A stretch of 61,532 nt of DNA from Rhizophlyctis rosea (Eukaryota > Chytridiomycota > Chytridiomycetes > Rhizophlyctidales > Rhizophlyctidaceae). The translations under genes and the position numbers were made by a program. Shown here piece by piece: positions 10,156-21,513 of the stretch; position 1 is the stretch's first letter, and each line of letters starts with the position of its first letter. The stretch is from the NCBI GenBank assembly GCA_027596075.1, contig JADGJC010000246.1, forward strand, positions 1 through 61,532, read 5' to 3'. The notes under the pieces were generated by a model. The model did not search any database. It saw only the letters and a list, made by a program, of their open reading frames with translations, and was not told where the DNA came from.

Positions 10156-11234
10156 CTACACCACAATCTCAAACGCCTCACACGCCCCACATTCCATCAC
10201 CAACACATCAATCGCGTCTTCGTCTGTTTGCATACACGATTGAGGAAGCGTCTGCGGTTTGAACACAGGGGCGTGGTCGCACATCATGCTGCGTAGTGGG
10301 GAATCGCAAAGTTGACGTTCAGTTTGGAATTTCGTGAAAAACCATACACTTATTGAAGTGGTCATAAATCTTTAAAAGATGAGTGATTCCGCATACCTAT
10401 GCCGATGAAATGCTCCGCCGATGGCGCGTTCGACGTAATCCAAGTTTATACCGTCCGTACGGGTGTCGATGCGGATGGAGCAGGATGGGCAGGATATATA
10501 CGGCGGTAAGTGATATAGTCGTGCGGTGTGGCAGGTTGGGCAGGGCATGCCGAGTGTTATTGGTTGTGGTAACGATTGGGGAGGATTGGATTTTAGGAGT
10601 ATGTCTGGTTGTTATGGGGATGCATGGTTAGGTGGAGGGATGTCAAATAGGGGGCCCTGGTCTGTGCAGAGAGCTATACCTAGCGAGCGAAGTTCGGAGA
10701 GGACTTTTTGTTGTAGGGATGCGAAGGTTGTGTGGAATGGTTCGGGAATGGGGGTGGTTGATGTGAAGGAATGCCATTCGGATTGGATGAAGGTTGGGAG
10801 GGTCTTTTGTGTGAGGTAAGTTTTTTTGACAGTCAGCGAAAAGTGGGCGTGAGGGATGAACTGTTGTATGTGCCCCATCCCCTTACATTACTATCATTAT
10901 CATCATCGAAATCATCAACTCCAACCCGTAACTTTTTCCCAACTCGCGTCCCGTCTGCCAATACCACCGATAGCTCTACTCTTCCCTTCTCTTCTTCCTC
11001 CTCGTCCTCCCGCGACCGTTTGAGGTTTGCTGGTTCTGTCGAAATGGCGGCTGTTGATTTGAGAAGCCGCTGAGAGTCGTGTCGCTGTAACCGCCGCATC
11101 TGGAAACTTTCTAGGCATTGGTGGAGGAACTTTTCGCGGATGGCGGGGAGGTTTGGGGCTTGTTTGACGGGGGGGCGGGGTTGACGTGTGAGGGGGAGAG
11201 GGGGTGGGATGTAATTGGATAGGTGGTCGGTCAT
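10156..11234 (-). CDS. RPAIN: RPA-interacting protein (RIP-alpha / RPAIN family)
   Basis: Four exons, 11234-10887, 10803-10680, 10604-10397 and 10288-10156, in phase, 270 aa. The N-terminal box (LPAIREKFLHQCLESFQMRR) matches the importin-binding start of RPAIN, the middle has QSEWHSF like the family's EEEW segment, and the C-terminus is the RPAIN zinc region: CPTC, then CPSCSIRI, then FHRHSMMCDHAP and finally MECGACEAFEI. In animals this protein carries replication protein A into the nucleus, where RPA coats single-stranded DNA. The fungal homolog is about 50 aa longer than human RPAIN because of an acidic linker (EDEEEEEKG and DDFDDDND). Intron 2 removes an in-frame TAA, which confirms the join. 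Upstream (11235-11603) is the 3' flank of the HMG-box exon. Confidence 0.88.
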
Positions 11235-11603
11235 TGGAACTATTGGTATTTGTCAGTCTGTTTGGGGTTTTGAGTTTTGGTCGACCAAGAGAGGGTCGAT
11301 AGCTGTACGCGAAGTGGAGGAAGTGGGTTTGTTGGTGAACGTTGTTTGGGATGAAGCTTGGACTGCAGACTGAGCGCAGACACGACCAGGATGACAATGA
11401 TCCCATAAATAGCTAAATAATTTGCTGGTCAAATTTGCGGGATGGGACAATTCTCTCCGTGTCAAATGAGTAAACAGCTCCCCTCCAATCCAAGCCATGA
11501 AGTAATAATTCAATGTATTTTTGTTAAAAAATGACTGGATGGTCTTAGAAAACAATAAAATGAAATTTAATAAAGAAAACGAAATTCCAGTCTTACTCAA
11601 TCC
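11235..11603. other. RPAIN promoter and 3' flank of HMG exon
   Basis: Tandem (same-strand) intergenic stretch. The 11480-11600 part is AT-rich and is probably the 3' UTR of the HMG-box gene. I see no further feature. Confidence 0.45.
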
Positions 11604-11938
11604 TCATAAAACAACGCTTATCTCAATTTTGTTTCCACAACCTCGTTCCTTTCCTGTTCCATGATCGAGGGCATTTCCAGCAACCTTCATCACTGGAATC
11701 ACTCCACCCACTTCCTTATCCAACAACGGATTCCTAATCCACCTCCACTCATACTCCGGATGTTCTTTTGCGAACTGGATATTCACCTCCTTCGCCTTAC
11801 GATGCCACTCAGTCTTCACTTCATCGTCGAGCTGCTTCCATTCGTCGGCAATCATGCGGCTCAGGTGGGAAGTTTGTATCTCTGGCTGCACAAGCCGGAG
11901 TTCTCGGACGCGATGTTTGAGGTTTTCGACGTAAGGGC
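11604..11938 (-). CDS. HMG-box (MATA_HMG-like) terminal exon
   Basis: The exon runs from a good acceptor (CCCAACAG, exon base 11938) to a TGA at 11604. It encodes an HMG box of about 65 residues: YVENLKHRVREL, then VQPEIQTSHLSRMIADEWK, then WHRKAKEV and AKEHPEYEWR. The conserved Trp of helix 2 and the HPEYxW ending of helix 3 are present, as in DNA-bending sequence-specific HMG proteins including fungal mating-type factors. The usual N-terminal Pro-Asn-Ala-Phe stretch is weak (GPYVEN). No ATG precedes the box in frame, so this must be a downstream exon. The long same-frame ORF upstream ends in TAA at 11967-11969 and no GT dinucleotide exists on this strand between 11939 and about 12263, so the donor is farther upstream or the gene is broken. 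A role in mating is possible but not shown by the context. Confidence 0.75.
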
Positions 11939-11966
11939 CTGTTGGGCATGTGAGGGGTTGAGGTGG

Positions 11967-14753
11967 TTAAAGATGGGAGGTTGGGGATATGGGTTGCGGT
12001 GGGCGGGAGGATAGTGTGGTGAGGGTTGATGGTTCTGGTGGTGTGAGGGGGATGGGAGTGGGTGGTGTGATGGGTGGATTGGTGTCTGATGCAGTGGATG
12101 GGGGTGGATGGGAGGCTGGTGCGCTGAATGGGAAAGTTGGGAATGATGCTATGAAGTGGGTGGGAGTGGGTGGAGTGATGAGCTGAATTGCTGATTGTGG
12201 CGTGTCCGCTTTCGTTGAAGGTGTTGATGTTTGCCGTGGTGTAGAGTATTGTGCCGATGTAAGGACGGTCGGCGTTTGGAGTGTGGAATTGGAAGGGAAA
12301 GCGTGGACGCGCCTGGAATGTGGCGGCGTGTGCGGTTGCTCTTGCCCAGTTCCGAGAGGTATCGGCGAATTTTGGAGTGATGTTTTTGGAGAGAATTGTG
12401 TGGGTGGCCGCATGTTGATGCGCAGAGAGGGCGACGTTGTGGAAGCGGTGACTGATTGAGTTGGTGCTCCTGTCAATGTGAGAGGAGTAAATAATGGACG
12501 GACGGGTTCAGTCATGGTGTTGGGATTTGGTGGTGCATGTGTCGAACTACTGGGTAAGTTGGGAACAGCAGCCATGGTAGGGCGAAAACAAGGCGCTGCT
12601 GGCTTGAGGGCGGAACTGGAAGGACCAAAACATGTTGTTGCTGGTACGGTGGTGGTAGATGTCTGGACGGGAGGCGTGGAGGTGACCGCAGGTATAACGT
12701 TTGGAGGCCGATAAAAAGCTGATGGAAATGGAAGATCGGAAGGTCCAGGCCCCGCAAAGATTGGCACGCGAACAGCAGACTTGAGTGCCGACATATGAGA
12801 ACTGAGCCAAGTGTCAAAGACGTGGGAATTCACCCCCATGTATGACTGGAAAGACAAGCGTGGAATCGACGAATATCCAATTGCTTTCAACTTTTCCTCG
12901 ATCATTCTGCATGCGTGTTGGATGCTGGCGCTATATTCAATCTGTTCCAAAAAGCATGCATTTAGTTGATCCTTTTTGTGATGGGAAATTTTGAAGAGAA
13001 GGAAGGATCTTTTGATGTAGACTTGAAACATACATTAGTGGATGTTCGTTCGTAAATCTCCTTCTCCACACCATCTGCTGAGTCGTTGAGGTTTTCCCGT
13101 GATTCTACGTTCGAGGGGATGTGCTGCAGCTCAATTAATCTACATTGAAAATGAGGACTTAGTCTGCAGCTTGTTATGAGGATTGGGGTAGAGGGATGGA
13201 CCTACTCACAGTCTGTTCCGCCAACCTTCACGGACTGCTTCTCGGGCATGCAGTCTTTCTGGATATCGGGTCATACAATCAGGCAGCAGGATTGCAAGGT
13301 CGCGGGCGGCGATCATTTCTAGTATGTCATGTGGAAGTGTGGGGAGAACAAGTTTGTGGATGGTGCGGCCCGAGTGGGTTTTGAGATCTGATGGTATGTA
13401 ACTGAGGTTGGCTATTGCTGTTTTGTAATGGTACTGGACTGACCTTTCCACCTCCAACATCGCTCTGGATTGAACGCCATTTCCAGTGCCGCCACTCTGA
13501 AGTCAACACGGACAGACATGGGTGTACGATGTGTCAGAGGTATTTGTTTCGACCCCCTTGGAAAGGCTGCTCTGCCTACTGAAGCAGCGAGGCCCATCAA
13601 CATCTCGACTTGGTGGGAGTTCATGAAATAGTACATGTGACATAATTCGTCGTAGGTTCTTCGGAAGTCCTCCTGGGCGGCAGGTGCATGACGGTACGCG
13701 TCATTGGGTCTGATGAAATGGTAGTTGTTCATCCACGTTGCGGAGGGGAGCTCCGGGTGTGGTTTGAATTGAGACATTAAGTCGGGGTTTATGCAGACGA
13801 GTCTTTGCGCGTAGTTGACGTTCCAGCGCCAGGCTTCGGGATATGGGCTGTAGTCGATTATGCCAAGGAGCTTTGCGGTATGGCGGTGTCGTATTGTTGC
13901 GCAGGGGTCTGGGTGCCATTTCTCGTTTGGGCGGTTTGCGCGGGAGATTTGTATTCTCCAGGGAAAGACTGTCCCTTCTGCACCGTGGATATCTACGTCA
14001 ATCCAGGTGTGGGTTTCGATGTCCCCTATGTCCTCGGGGGTAAGGTATGAGTAAGCATTGTTGATGGCGTCTTCGAAGACAGGATCTGTCTCTGATGCCA
14101 TGGCTTTTGCGCGTTCCATCACATCGGGGTCTTGTGTGTTCTTCTTCTGTAACCAGGAAGTGTCGATGATGCGGACGGGATGGACATGGAACTTTCGGAA
14201 TGCATCAAGGGGGTGGGAAGTCTGCTCTTCCACATTGCGGCGAAAGGTCTTTTCGACGTTTTGACGATGTTCTTCGCCAAATTGTCTGCCGTATGGATTG
14301 ATCTCGGGTGGTTGGGTCAATGATTTTTGGGCGATGTCCCTAGAGGTGGATGGATATTCAGCATTTGACAGATGGGGACCCGCTATTCTCTAGCCCGCTG
14401 CACGATCCTCATGCTAGAAGAGGTCCCACCAATACGATACGCGGTCTTTCCCCAACCGAGCCCCACACGACAACAACCAGCTTCTCGCATCGCATTCGCT
14501 GTAGAGCCTCAAGCGCCTGCAAAGCCCCAGGATAACATAGGTGAAATCACTTTTCCAGAACTCGTTCCTTCCATTCCGGGACCTCAAACCATCTTTTTCC
14601 TTCAAAGGTGTCGAACTTCGTGCCTTGACCGTAGGGAGTTTGGAACCTTTGCGCGAGGCACCAAGTTCGTGTTTCGGGATGTTTGTAGTGGTCCTGGTCT
14701 AGGTCGGGAAATGCATAGTGGGGCGGGTCGTAGTTTGGTGGGAGTTGGGACAT
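11967..14753 (-). CDS. Large multi-exon protein of unknown function, possibly the N-terminal part of the HMG-box protein
   Basis: I do not recognise the family. Coding exons in phase are about 14321-13443 (starting inside DIAQKSLTQPPE), 13388-13210, 13140-13032 and 12942-11967. Likely first exons lie at 14753-14575 (MSQLPPNYDPPHY) and about 14525-14410, but their joins are ambiguous. The central part is a globular, Trp/His-rich region (HTWIDVDIHGAE, NEKWHPDPCATIRHRH, YYFMNSHQVEMLMG) followed by a helical stretch (ASIQHACRMIEEKLKAIGY). The last 270 residues are extremely Pro/Ser/Thr-rich, typical of transcription-factor linkers. It ends at TAA 11967-11969 only 28 bases before the HMG-box exon and in the same frame, so one spliced gene with the box at its C-terminus is the simplest reading. 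Codon use in the Pro/Thr-rich part is almost purely C-ending. Confidence 0.5.
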
Positions 14754-15185
14754 CGCTGTTGAGACTGTCGGGCCAGTGGGGCACTTGAGTGTACTTCATG
14801 GGAGCGGGTCTGCGGGTGGAAGATTGTGGGTGTTCTTTGGAGAACAGCCATGTGCACGGCATGTGCCAACTCCTGGTTACACGTTGTAACACGTAAGCGC
14901 AGCCCAGGAACACTCTCACCTCTCACTGATTCTGAAGAATTGATCTTCGAAAAATCACGCGTGAGAAGTTTCTATTATTGTTCCGAATTCCACTTCGTCC
15001 CCTTCTCCAATCCCATCTCGAGCCCTATTGGCGGTGAGACCGAGCTGCGGCTCGATTAAAGCATCAACACTATGCACAAGTTCAAGCAACATGATTGTTG
15101 GAATGTTGAGACTGCTATTCAGAATGACTACATAGATACACATGGAAACCCCCTTACAGAAGCACCACAAAGGAAGCGCTGCCAT
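14754..15185. other. Intergenic, between unknown gene start and Ub-RING gene end
   Basis: No gene supported. It should hold the promoter of the minus-strand unknown gene and the 3' UTR of the ubiquitin-RING gene. Short ORFs here are shadows. Confidence 0.4.
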
Positions 15186-16532
15186 CTACGCAGACCAAGG
15201 CGGACCACCGACCCTACATTCAACTGCCCCCACATGCGCACAGCAGGGACACGACGGCTCCCCATTCCATGCAGCCCAGTCCTCAATACATTTTAGGCAA
15301 AAAGTGTGAGTGCAGCCCACATGACCCAATTCCACCCCGCGCCCCAACTCCTCCAGACACATCGCGCAAACTTCGTCTCCCCAAGGGTGTCCGCGCTCTT
15401 TAGCGTCAATCAAGAGTCGATTCCAATGAACGATGCCGGCATGGTGGGTCGAGAAGCGTTGATTTTCGTGATCCCGATGGACGTCCACCCAGCCCGGCTC
15501 AACTCGGTTGCCTGAATCTTCTAGTATGCCGTAAAACTTGTATTGGCAGTCGTAGAAGCCGCATTGGATTGGGATGGAGGGTATTTTGCATTCGGGACAT
15601 AGGCAGCTTGCGCGGTCATGAAGGAGGTCGAAGGTTTGGAAGCCGTGTTTGTAGATGACCTGTGTTGATCACTGTTAGGCAAAATGATCTATTGCATGAA
15701 AGATCCACTATTTGGCGCTATGATGACTTACCAATGATTTACGACGACCCGCTGCACAAGCAGTATTGGTGCAATACCCTTCCACATTCAACCCAGGTGT
15801 TGCCTCCATCCACCTCGGAGCCGAATCACTGAAATTGATGGTAATACTGCCCTTCGTAAGGTCTACGAATGCAATGCCAACCCCTCCAACCAAACGAAGG
15901 GTCAGCTCGATGGTAGATCCCTTCGTTATGCCCACTTGGGCAAGAATGTCGGAATCCTTCAGCTGCTTCCCAGAAAAGATGAGGCGCTGCTGACTCAATG
16001 GAACGCCCTCACGGTCCTGGATCCTTCCCTTCAACCTGCTCACAGTGTCTAAACTATTGACTTCTAAAGCGATTGACTTTCCCGTCAGATCTCTGATGTA
16101 AATCTGCATGCGCCCCGCAGTCTCTCCATGTGCATCAATGCCTCTGACTTGAGCTTGCCATAGCACGTGGAAGCAATCATGGACTTCGTAATAGTCGATG
16201 GTACGGTTTGGGTTGGTTAGGACGGCGGATGTGGAGGTGGGAATGGCGAGTCGGATGCTAGCGCTTGGCTTTAGGAGTTGAAGGGCAATATTGTTTGGTG
16301 CGGTTTGATGGAGGCGAAAGCGAAGGAGGTGCTGGACGTTTTTGATGGTTTCGCCGCCGGTGAGGTTTGGAAGTGTGAGTTCGAGGGGCTTGTGGTCGAG
16401 GGTGTCCCAGGGGAGTTTGGCGAAAGAGACTTTGATAAATCGCATGATTTGTGCTTTGTTGAGAGGGATGGACAGGCGGATGTGGACGGAGAGCCTGCTC
16501 AGTTTTTGATGGGGAGATGTAGTATTGATCAT
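15186..16532 (-). CDS. Ubiquitin-like / zinc / RING-finger fusion protein (putative E3 ligase)
   Basis: Two exons, 16532-15732 and 15659-15186, join in phase 0 to 424 aa. Residues 142-217 are a complete 76-residue ubiquitin-like domain starting MQIYIRDLTGK and ending LRLVGG. K11, K27, K48 and K63 are kept; K6, K29 and K33 are Arg; H68 is Glu, V70 is Thr and R74 is Val. It is not at the C-terminus, so it is not a processed ubiquitin. Next comes a Cys pattern seen in fungal and protist ubiquitin-fusion proteins (GYCTNTAC, CLCPEC, IQCGFYDCQYKF). A C3HC4 RING closes the protein: Cys365, Cys368, Cys383, His385, Cys388, Cys391, Cys404, Cys407. The first 140 residues may be a diverged second ubiquitin-like fold (TLPNLTGGETIKNVQHLL). 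The RING predicts E2 binding and ligase activity; the built-in ubiquitin-like domain could self-regulate or target the proteasome. That role is inference. Confidence 0.88.
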
Positions 16533-17532
16533 TCATCTTTTATGGGCTTTCACCAAATGGCACATTGACGGCATAGCTTTGGAAGGTGGCTTCCGATGCT
16601 ACCCGATTTTGAGACCGTGAGACATTATGCCACCTTGTGTGAGACTGCACGACATACGGTCCCGGCTTTTGGATGCACTGGGTCAAGGTTTCTGAGACAA
16701 CGCTTTCGCCCGACCAGATGCTTTCCGTATTATGGAAGGGCAAGGGAACCGAGACCAGGTCTCGATTTGGAGTGAACCGATTGTGAAAGAGGTGGGTCCT
16801 GCAACAAGAGCCTCAGCATGATGCAGTCCGAATCGTAGGGCATAGTAACTCCCAACCCCAAAGCTTGCATAATTGTGGACACTTCCATCATACCGGTAGT
16901 TCAGACAGGAACAGAGGCTTGAAAACTCTCGGATACAAGTTTCAGCTTTTTGACACCCTCACGGGAACGTGTGCCGCCAAAAACCACGGATTCCAAAACC
17001 ATTATGCTCCAGCGGCATGCATGAAGAGATGAAGATAGGTAACCATTCACGTGCGGCGCCGAAATGTCGTGTATGTTGCGATTGGGGTCCTCCTTTTGTA
17101 TAAGAGCAATTTCACCGATTCATCGCCATATGAATAGTGCAAAGGCCACCACCCGCTCAGTGGGATATGGAATTTCAGCAATTCCAGCATTCCCCTGGGA
17201 ATGAGGAGCGTATACACTTCATTATGAGAGGCGGTCAACGACAGAAGACGTCTTTCACCAGGCCCTCATGCTTCAAGTCCAAGCCCGCCAATCACCTTTT
17301 CCCCAAAACGTACAATGCCTGCATCAGGAACTCCAGTCACTATAAGTAGATGCGGACAGACATACAACGAAGGAAATAGCACACAAACAAAAAAGGTGAA
17401 GCACTCAGGGTTGAAAGCATTGAACCAAATCAAGACTATGTTCAAAATACAAGTGGTATATTGCGTTATCCCTTCCCCCCGCTACACTCCCCTAACTACA
17501 CATCCTTCCCCTTCAAGCCCCTTCCCCGCAAC
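16533..17532. other. Intergenic stretch upstream of Ub-RING gene
   Basis: About 1 kb without a convincing gene on either strand. A TATA-like CATAAAAG (minus strand) lies just upstream of the Ub-RING ATG. Nothing else recognised. Confidence 0.45.
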
Positions 17533-17682
17533 CTATGCAGTAATCATCTTCCTAGCAGGGAACGCAATCCTCAACGGCAAATACCCCAACAACTTGGGCG
17601 ACGATGGGCTCGGCGACGCGGCGGCGCGGCGGTTGGGGCGGGCGGGGATGATGAGGAGGTTGGTGACGATTTGGAATGCCAT
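17533..17682 (-). CDS. Possible 49-aa small protein
   Basis: ATG in the good context CACAAAATGGC is preceded on the minus strand by a CT-rich leader and an A-rich TATA-like element (ACATAAAAAC), the same layout as neighbouring promoters. The 49-aa product begins MAFQIVTNLLIIPARP and has a short hydrophobic N-terminus and an Ala/Pro/Ser-rich middle. I recognise no family. Overlapping plus-strand reading (17315-17737) is an alternative with a less convincing start. It could be a small mitochondrial or membrane peptide, or nothing. Confidence 0.28.
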   Translation of the reverse strand: MAFQIVTNLLIIPARPNRRAAASPSPSSPKLLGYLPLRIAFPARKMITA

Positions 17683-18031
17683 TTTGTGTGGGAGCCGCGA
17701 GGTTGGGATTGCCGCCTGTGGTGTTGAGGTGCTTTGAGAGACTGCCGGAGAATGTGGTGGAAGGATGTGGAAGGATGAGAGGGGAGAAGGTGTTGGGTTT
17801 TTATGTTGGGTAATGGTTGTTTGGGAAGGTGTGAGGTGGTGAAGGGCAAGACTGTTCTGGACGTGCTAGAATGCGGTTGTAAATATTTGAATTTGGTGCG
17901 CCATTTTTATGGTAAATAAACAGAGTGGTCCGTGTGATTCGGTGTGAACGATGGCTGTGGGTTCTCGAACATTTGGAAGTGTTCTGAGTTCTCCTCCGCG
18001 CTCACGTGAACCACGGAAGGGAAGAAGTAGG
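17683..18031. other. Leader region of the possible small gene, then spacer
   Basis: The first part is the putative promoter described for the small ORF. Toward 18003 there is a TCACGTGA palindrome. No gene seen. Confidence 0.35.
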
Positions 18032-18123
18032 ATGGAGCCCTTCTACTTCCGCATAGGTCCCACTTGTTAAAGACATTATGGAGCCCTTCTACTTCCGCAT
18101 AGGTCCCACTTGTTAAAGACATT
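18032..18123. repeat. Perfect 46-bp tandem duplication
   Basis: Copy 1 is 18032-18077 and copy 2 is 18078-18123. Both start ATGGAGCCCTTCTACTTCCG and end TTAAAGACATT, and they are identical, so the duplication is recent or kept by conversion. It lies in non-coding DNA about 350 bp beyond the MEX67 stop codon. Confidence 0.95.
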
Positions 18124-18468
18124 CCCTCCAATACCCTTGATGTGATCACATTGCCAGCCGAAAGGATCAGCACAAATCAGTTCTACGGTTCATTGCGGTT
18201 GCTTATGTAAAATATCGTAAACAAACAATGGGTGCTACCCACAATCGCCGAGCCCGCACCACGTGCACCAAGAGATAATGTACAAAATAAAAATTTATTC
18301 AATTCCCCAACCACGGCAACTTGTGAAAATAAGAAGTGCCGCTTTATTATGTACAAGTATCGTCCCCATGCCAAATCATCCATTATACCGAACGATTCGA
18401 GCGTAGGAAACCCTAATCAGCAACGGGACCTCGCCTCACAGCTTACTTTGATGCACGCGTCTACTGAT

Positions 18469-21400
18469 CTACAGTCTGAACGCGGCTTCTGGGATTTGAT
18501 GCTGTATGTAGGTGGTGAGTGGTGAGGCTCTGAATGATGGTGGGGGAAGTGATGAAAGATGCAACATACCCGAACCCTAGTGAACGCATCTAGCGCAGCG
18601 GCTCCATTCCATCCCGTTTCCCGGAGGCATTGCAGACTGAATTGGTAGTTCAAGCCAGTATGACGGGCGAACTCGATAACTTGGTTTTGTTGTTCGTTAC
18701 TCTGCATAAATGCGAAGGATGTTAACGTGATGTGATGACTCCGATATGGCAATCAAATGTCAGCCTGTTTCTGATCGGCGGGACACATACCAAGCCATTT
18801 TGCGCCTGCATAGCAGCCAAGGTCGTCATGTCCGGCAATTGCGGTGCCAAGGGCCCAGTTGCTGCAGCTGGTTGTGGAGAAGGCGCCTGAATAGGGGGTC
18901 CCAAGGCGTTTGCGAGTGCTGATCCTATAGGTTGTCCCGCAGCTCCCGTCCCCGTCAATTGTGCTCCACTCCCTCCACTCATTCCATTTTGTGCTCCACC
19001 CACACCCAGCACTGCAACGAATCCCGGCTCAACACCCTTCCCAGCCCACGCCCGATTTGTGCCAAAGCTGCGGACAACCAGCTCGTCGTTGATGATTGCG
19101 TATGGTAGGCCGGCGCTCTGCGCTCGTGATCCTGGTTGTGATGGGATGATGACGAACGCTCGAGAAAATGATCGGGTCCAGCGGATTGGTGCTGAGAAAA
19201 GGAAATACCGGTAGTTGCGTCAGAGACTTATGAATATCGCAGCTCTTAAACATATGGTGAACTACTCACTTTCAACAAATGATCCTTGCACGTTGATGTA
19301 CAACAAGGTACTACCTCCGACTGAACTTTGGAACGCATCCACATTGAATTTCCTGTGCTCGGGGGGATCATTGACAGGATGTTGCGTAGCTGGTAGTGAT
19401 GACAAAGCGTGCACGATGTTTTGGCCTCCGACTTTCATTGTCGACACGCGTTTGACTGAATGGAAAGTTCGATTAGATTCATATTTCAAGCGACATCTGC
19501 CTATATATTTACCTGGTTCCTTCACACGAGACAAATTCCGGTTGAGCGGCCACCACGCATCAAAGGCTTTGTCCGTTTTTGCAGTGCTGTTGACCGGCCT
19601 GGTGGGATTGACGGAAAGGGAAAACATGGCGGTATCTTCGTAAAAGCTCGCCAAAGCGGCCCGGTTGTTGTCGAAAAGGTGAAAGTATCTTCATAAAGGT
19701 CCCCGGTCAGCATCATTTATAGCAGCACAAGAACTAACTCCTCATAACTCACTTTTGAAGAAAATCTTGCACTGTGCTGGCCGTGACGTCCGAATCCACG
19801 AATCCGCCACGAACTTTCAGGCCGAAATCCACGGCCATTGTGTCGACACCGAATTGCACTTCCTCCAGCACCGGCTCCATGTCTAACGTTTGTATTGATG
19901 GGAACAGTGTTTTGACGTCACTACAATCATGTAGAGGATGATTCTGTGAGTAACGCGTTGAAAATCAATACTCCTTGAAGTCCGCACCTTTTGTATTTGA
20001 TATCGCCTCCCGATTTGCTCAACGCTCTTTCTCGGAATGGATTTCCAACCAATACCAACTCCTTCAAATTTGACAACTCCCGCCCATTAAGAGGTTCGAT
20101 GTCGCGAAACGTTTGCAGCTGATTTGACGCCAAGGACAGGTTAACCAGACCGGGTAATCGTTGTGGAAGGGTTGACAAATGCGATAGACTTCGCATGCTA
20201 TTTGATGCGAAAGTTATGGTTTCAACCTAATAAAGTCCTTGGTATTAAGTTGCCGATCCGATTCGAAGTGAGCCTGAGAATGACTTACGCCAGGACAAAG
20301 TTCACTGATCAACTTGCAGATGACGGGTCCGGTTTGTTGACGACCACCTTCCTCAAACAGCCGTACGCCGGACTGAGTCACCACAGGGTCATTTATGACA
20401 TTCTCCAGGTTCAAGAACTTCATGTTGGGATCGTAACGTGATGAAATCAATGTGGAGAGCATCGGTATGATGCCACCAGGGACCATTTGTTGTGGTCCCG
20501 AATTGGGACGCGATGAAGGACCGGATCCAGAAGCAGCCGTGATGATGAGCTGGGACATTGATCAACACCATGAATCAAACATGCTTTGTGATGATGAACC
20601 TACTTTATTGCCAGCGTATCTTATTCCGCTCAATTTCAACAATGCAGATATTTGACCGGCGTGCTGGCAGGTGATCATGACGAAATCGTTTCCCAAAGAT
20701 TGGAACTAAAAAACGTGATGATTAGAGCATGCATTCTTCGAAATCAATGATTGCGTGCGCATACATTTGATGCTTGAATAGGCTGGCTTGCTTTGCGATT
20801 AAGGAATGCCATCACAGCGTCTGGTGTTGAATTCCCTTCTACTCCTTGAATCTATGAGGCATGTGGCGATAAGTCGTTGATCACCTTTTGATTTCAAACA
20901 AAGATGTGGACATACCACAACATCGAGCGGGCCGCCTTCCACATTCATTGGTAATTGCGGTCCACTTCGTCCTCCTCCACCGTATGGGTTGCTAAACCAT
21001 GGAAAGGTGAGTAAGTGTGCAAGCTATGGTAGCAATGCCCGCCATTGGACCGGTCGCCGAGGAATCGCACGAGGATGGGAAGATGTGCGCCAATGGGGCA
21101 CTCTAAGGCTGACGAATGTTGCAACCCCGAGATCAAATCTCAAGGCCAAAGACCATTGACTAAGACTGAAGGGCGCTCCTCCTCGGTTACCGCCAACAGG
21201 GGATGAAGGATAATACGTACAATCGTGTGCGTGAGCCGCTACCGTCCACAGCCATTGACTGATCGCCGTCATAGTATTGTCCTGATCCGTTATCGTACGC
21301 AGCAGGTCCCAGTCGATCCGATATATTGCCTCTGCCCCCGCCTCGTCCCCGTCCTCGCCCCCCTCCACTGTAGTAACTCCCTCCCCCACCCCTCCCAACT

Positions 21401-21513
21401 ATTCCACGACCACCACCACTACCGTTTGTGGGACCGGCGGCACCACCCATGGCGTCTGCAAATATCCGTTGACTTCCGCCACGACCTTGACCGCGAATGT
21501 TGTAGTTGCTCAT
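18469..21513 (-). CDS. MEX67: mRNA export receptor Mex67/NXF1
   Basis: The multi-exon gene on the minus strand starts at ATG 21511-21513 (MSNYNIRGQGRGG) and ends at TAG 18469-18471. Domain order is that of NXF1: an RGG-rich N-terminus of about 75 residues, an RNA-recognition-like region (FVMITCQHAGQ, LLKLSGIRYAG), leucine-rich repeats (SLSHLSTLPQRLPGLVNLSL, LKELVLVGNPFRE), an NTF2-like domain (YFHLFDNNRAALASFYED, FSLSVNPTRP), a Gly/Pro/Ala-rich linker, and a TAP-C UBA-like domain (EQQNQVIEFARHTGLNYQF, WNGAAALDAF) ending IPEAAFRL. The last exon codes only eleven codons (18501-18469) and is confirmed by the conserved IPEVAF-type ending of human NXF1. With Mtr2/NXT1 it carries mRNPs through nuclear pores, the TAP-C and NTF2 folds binding FG nucleoporins. 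Exact exon joins near the N-terminus (20900-21230) are uncertain. Confidence 0.92.

Noticed and set aside
16533..17532. Possible gene on either strand
   Set aside because: ORFs here (for example 17047-17238 minus) lack starts in good context, splice partners and any recognisable motif.
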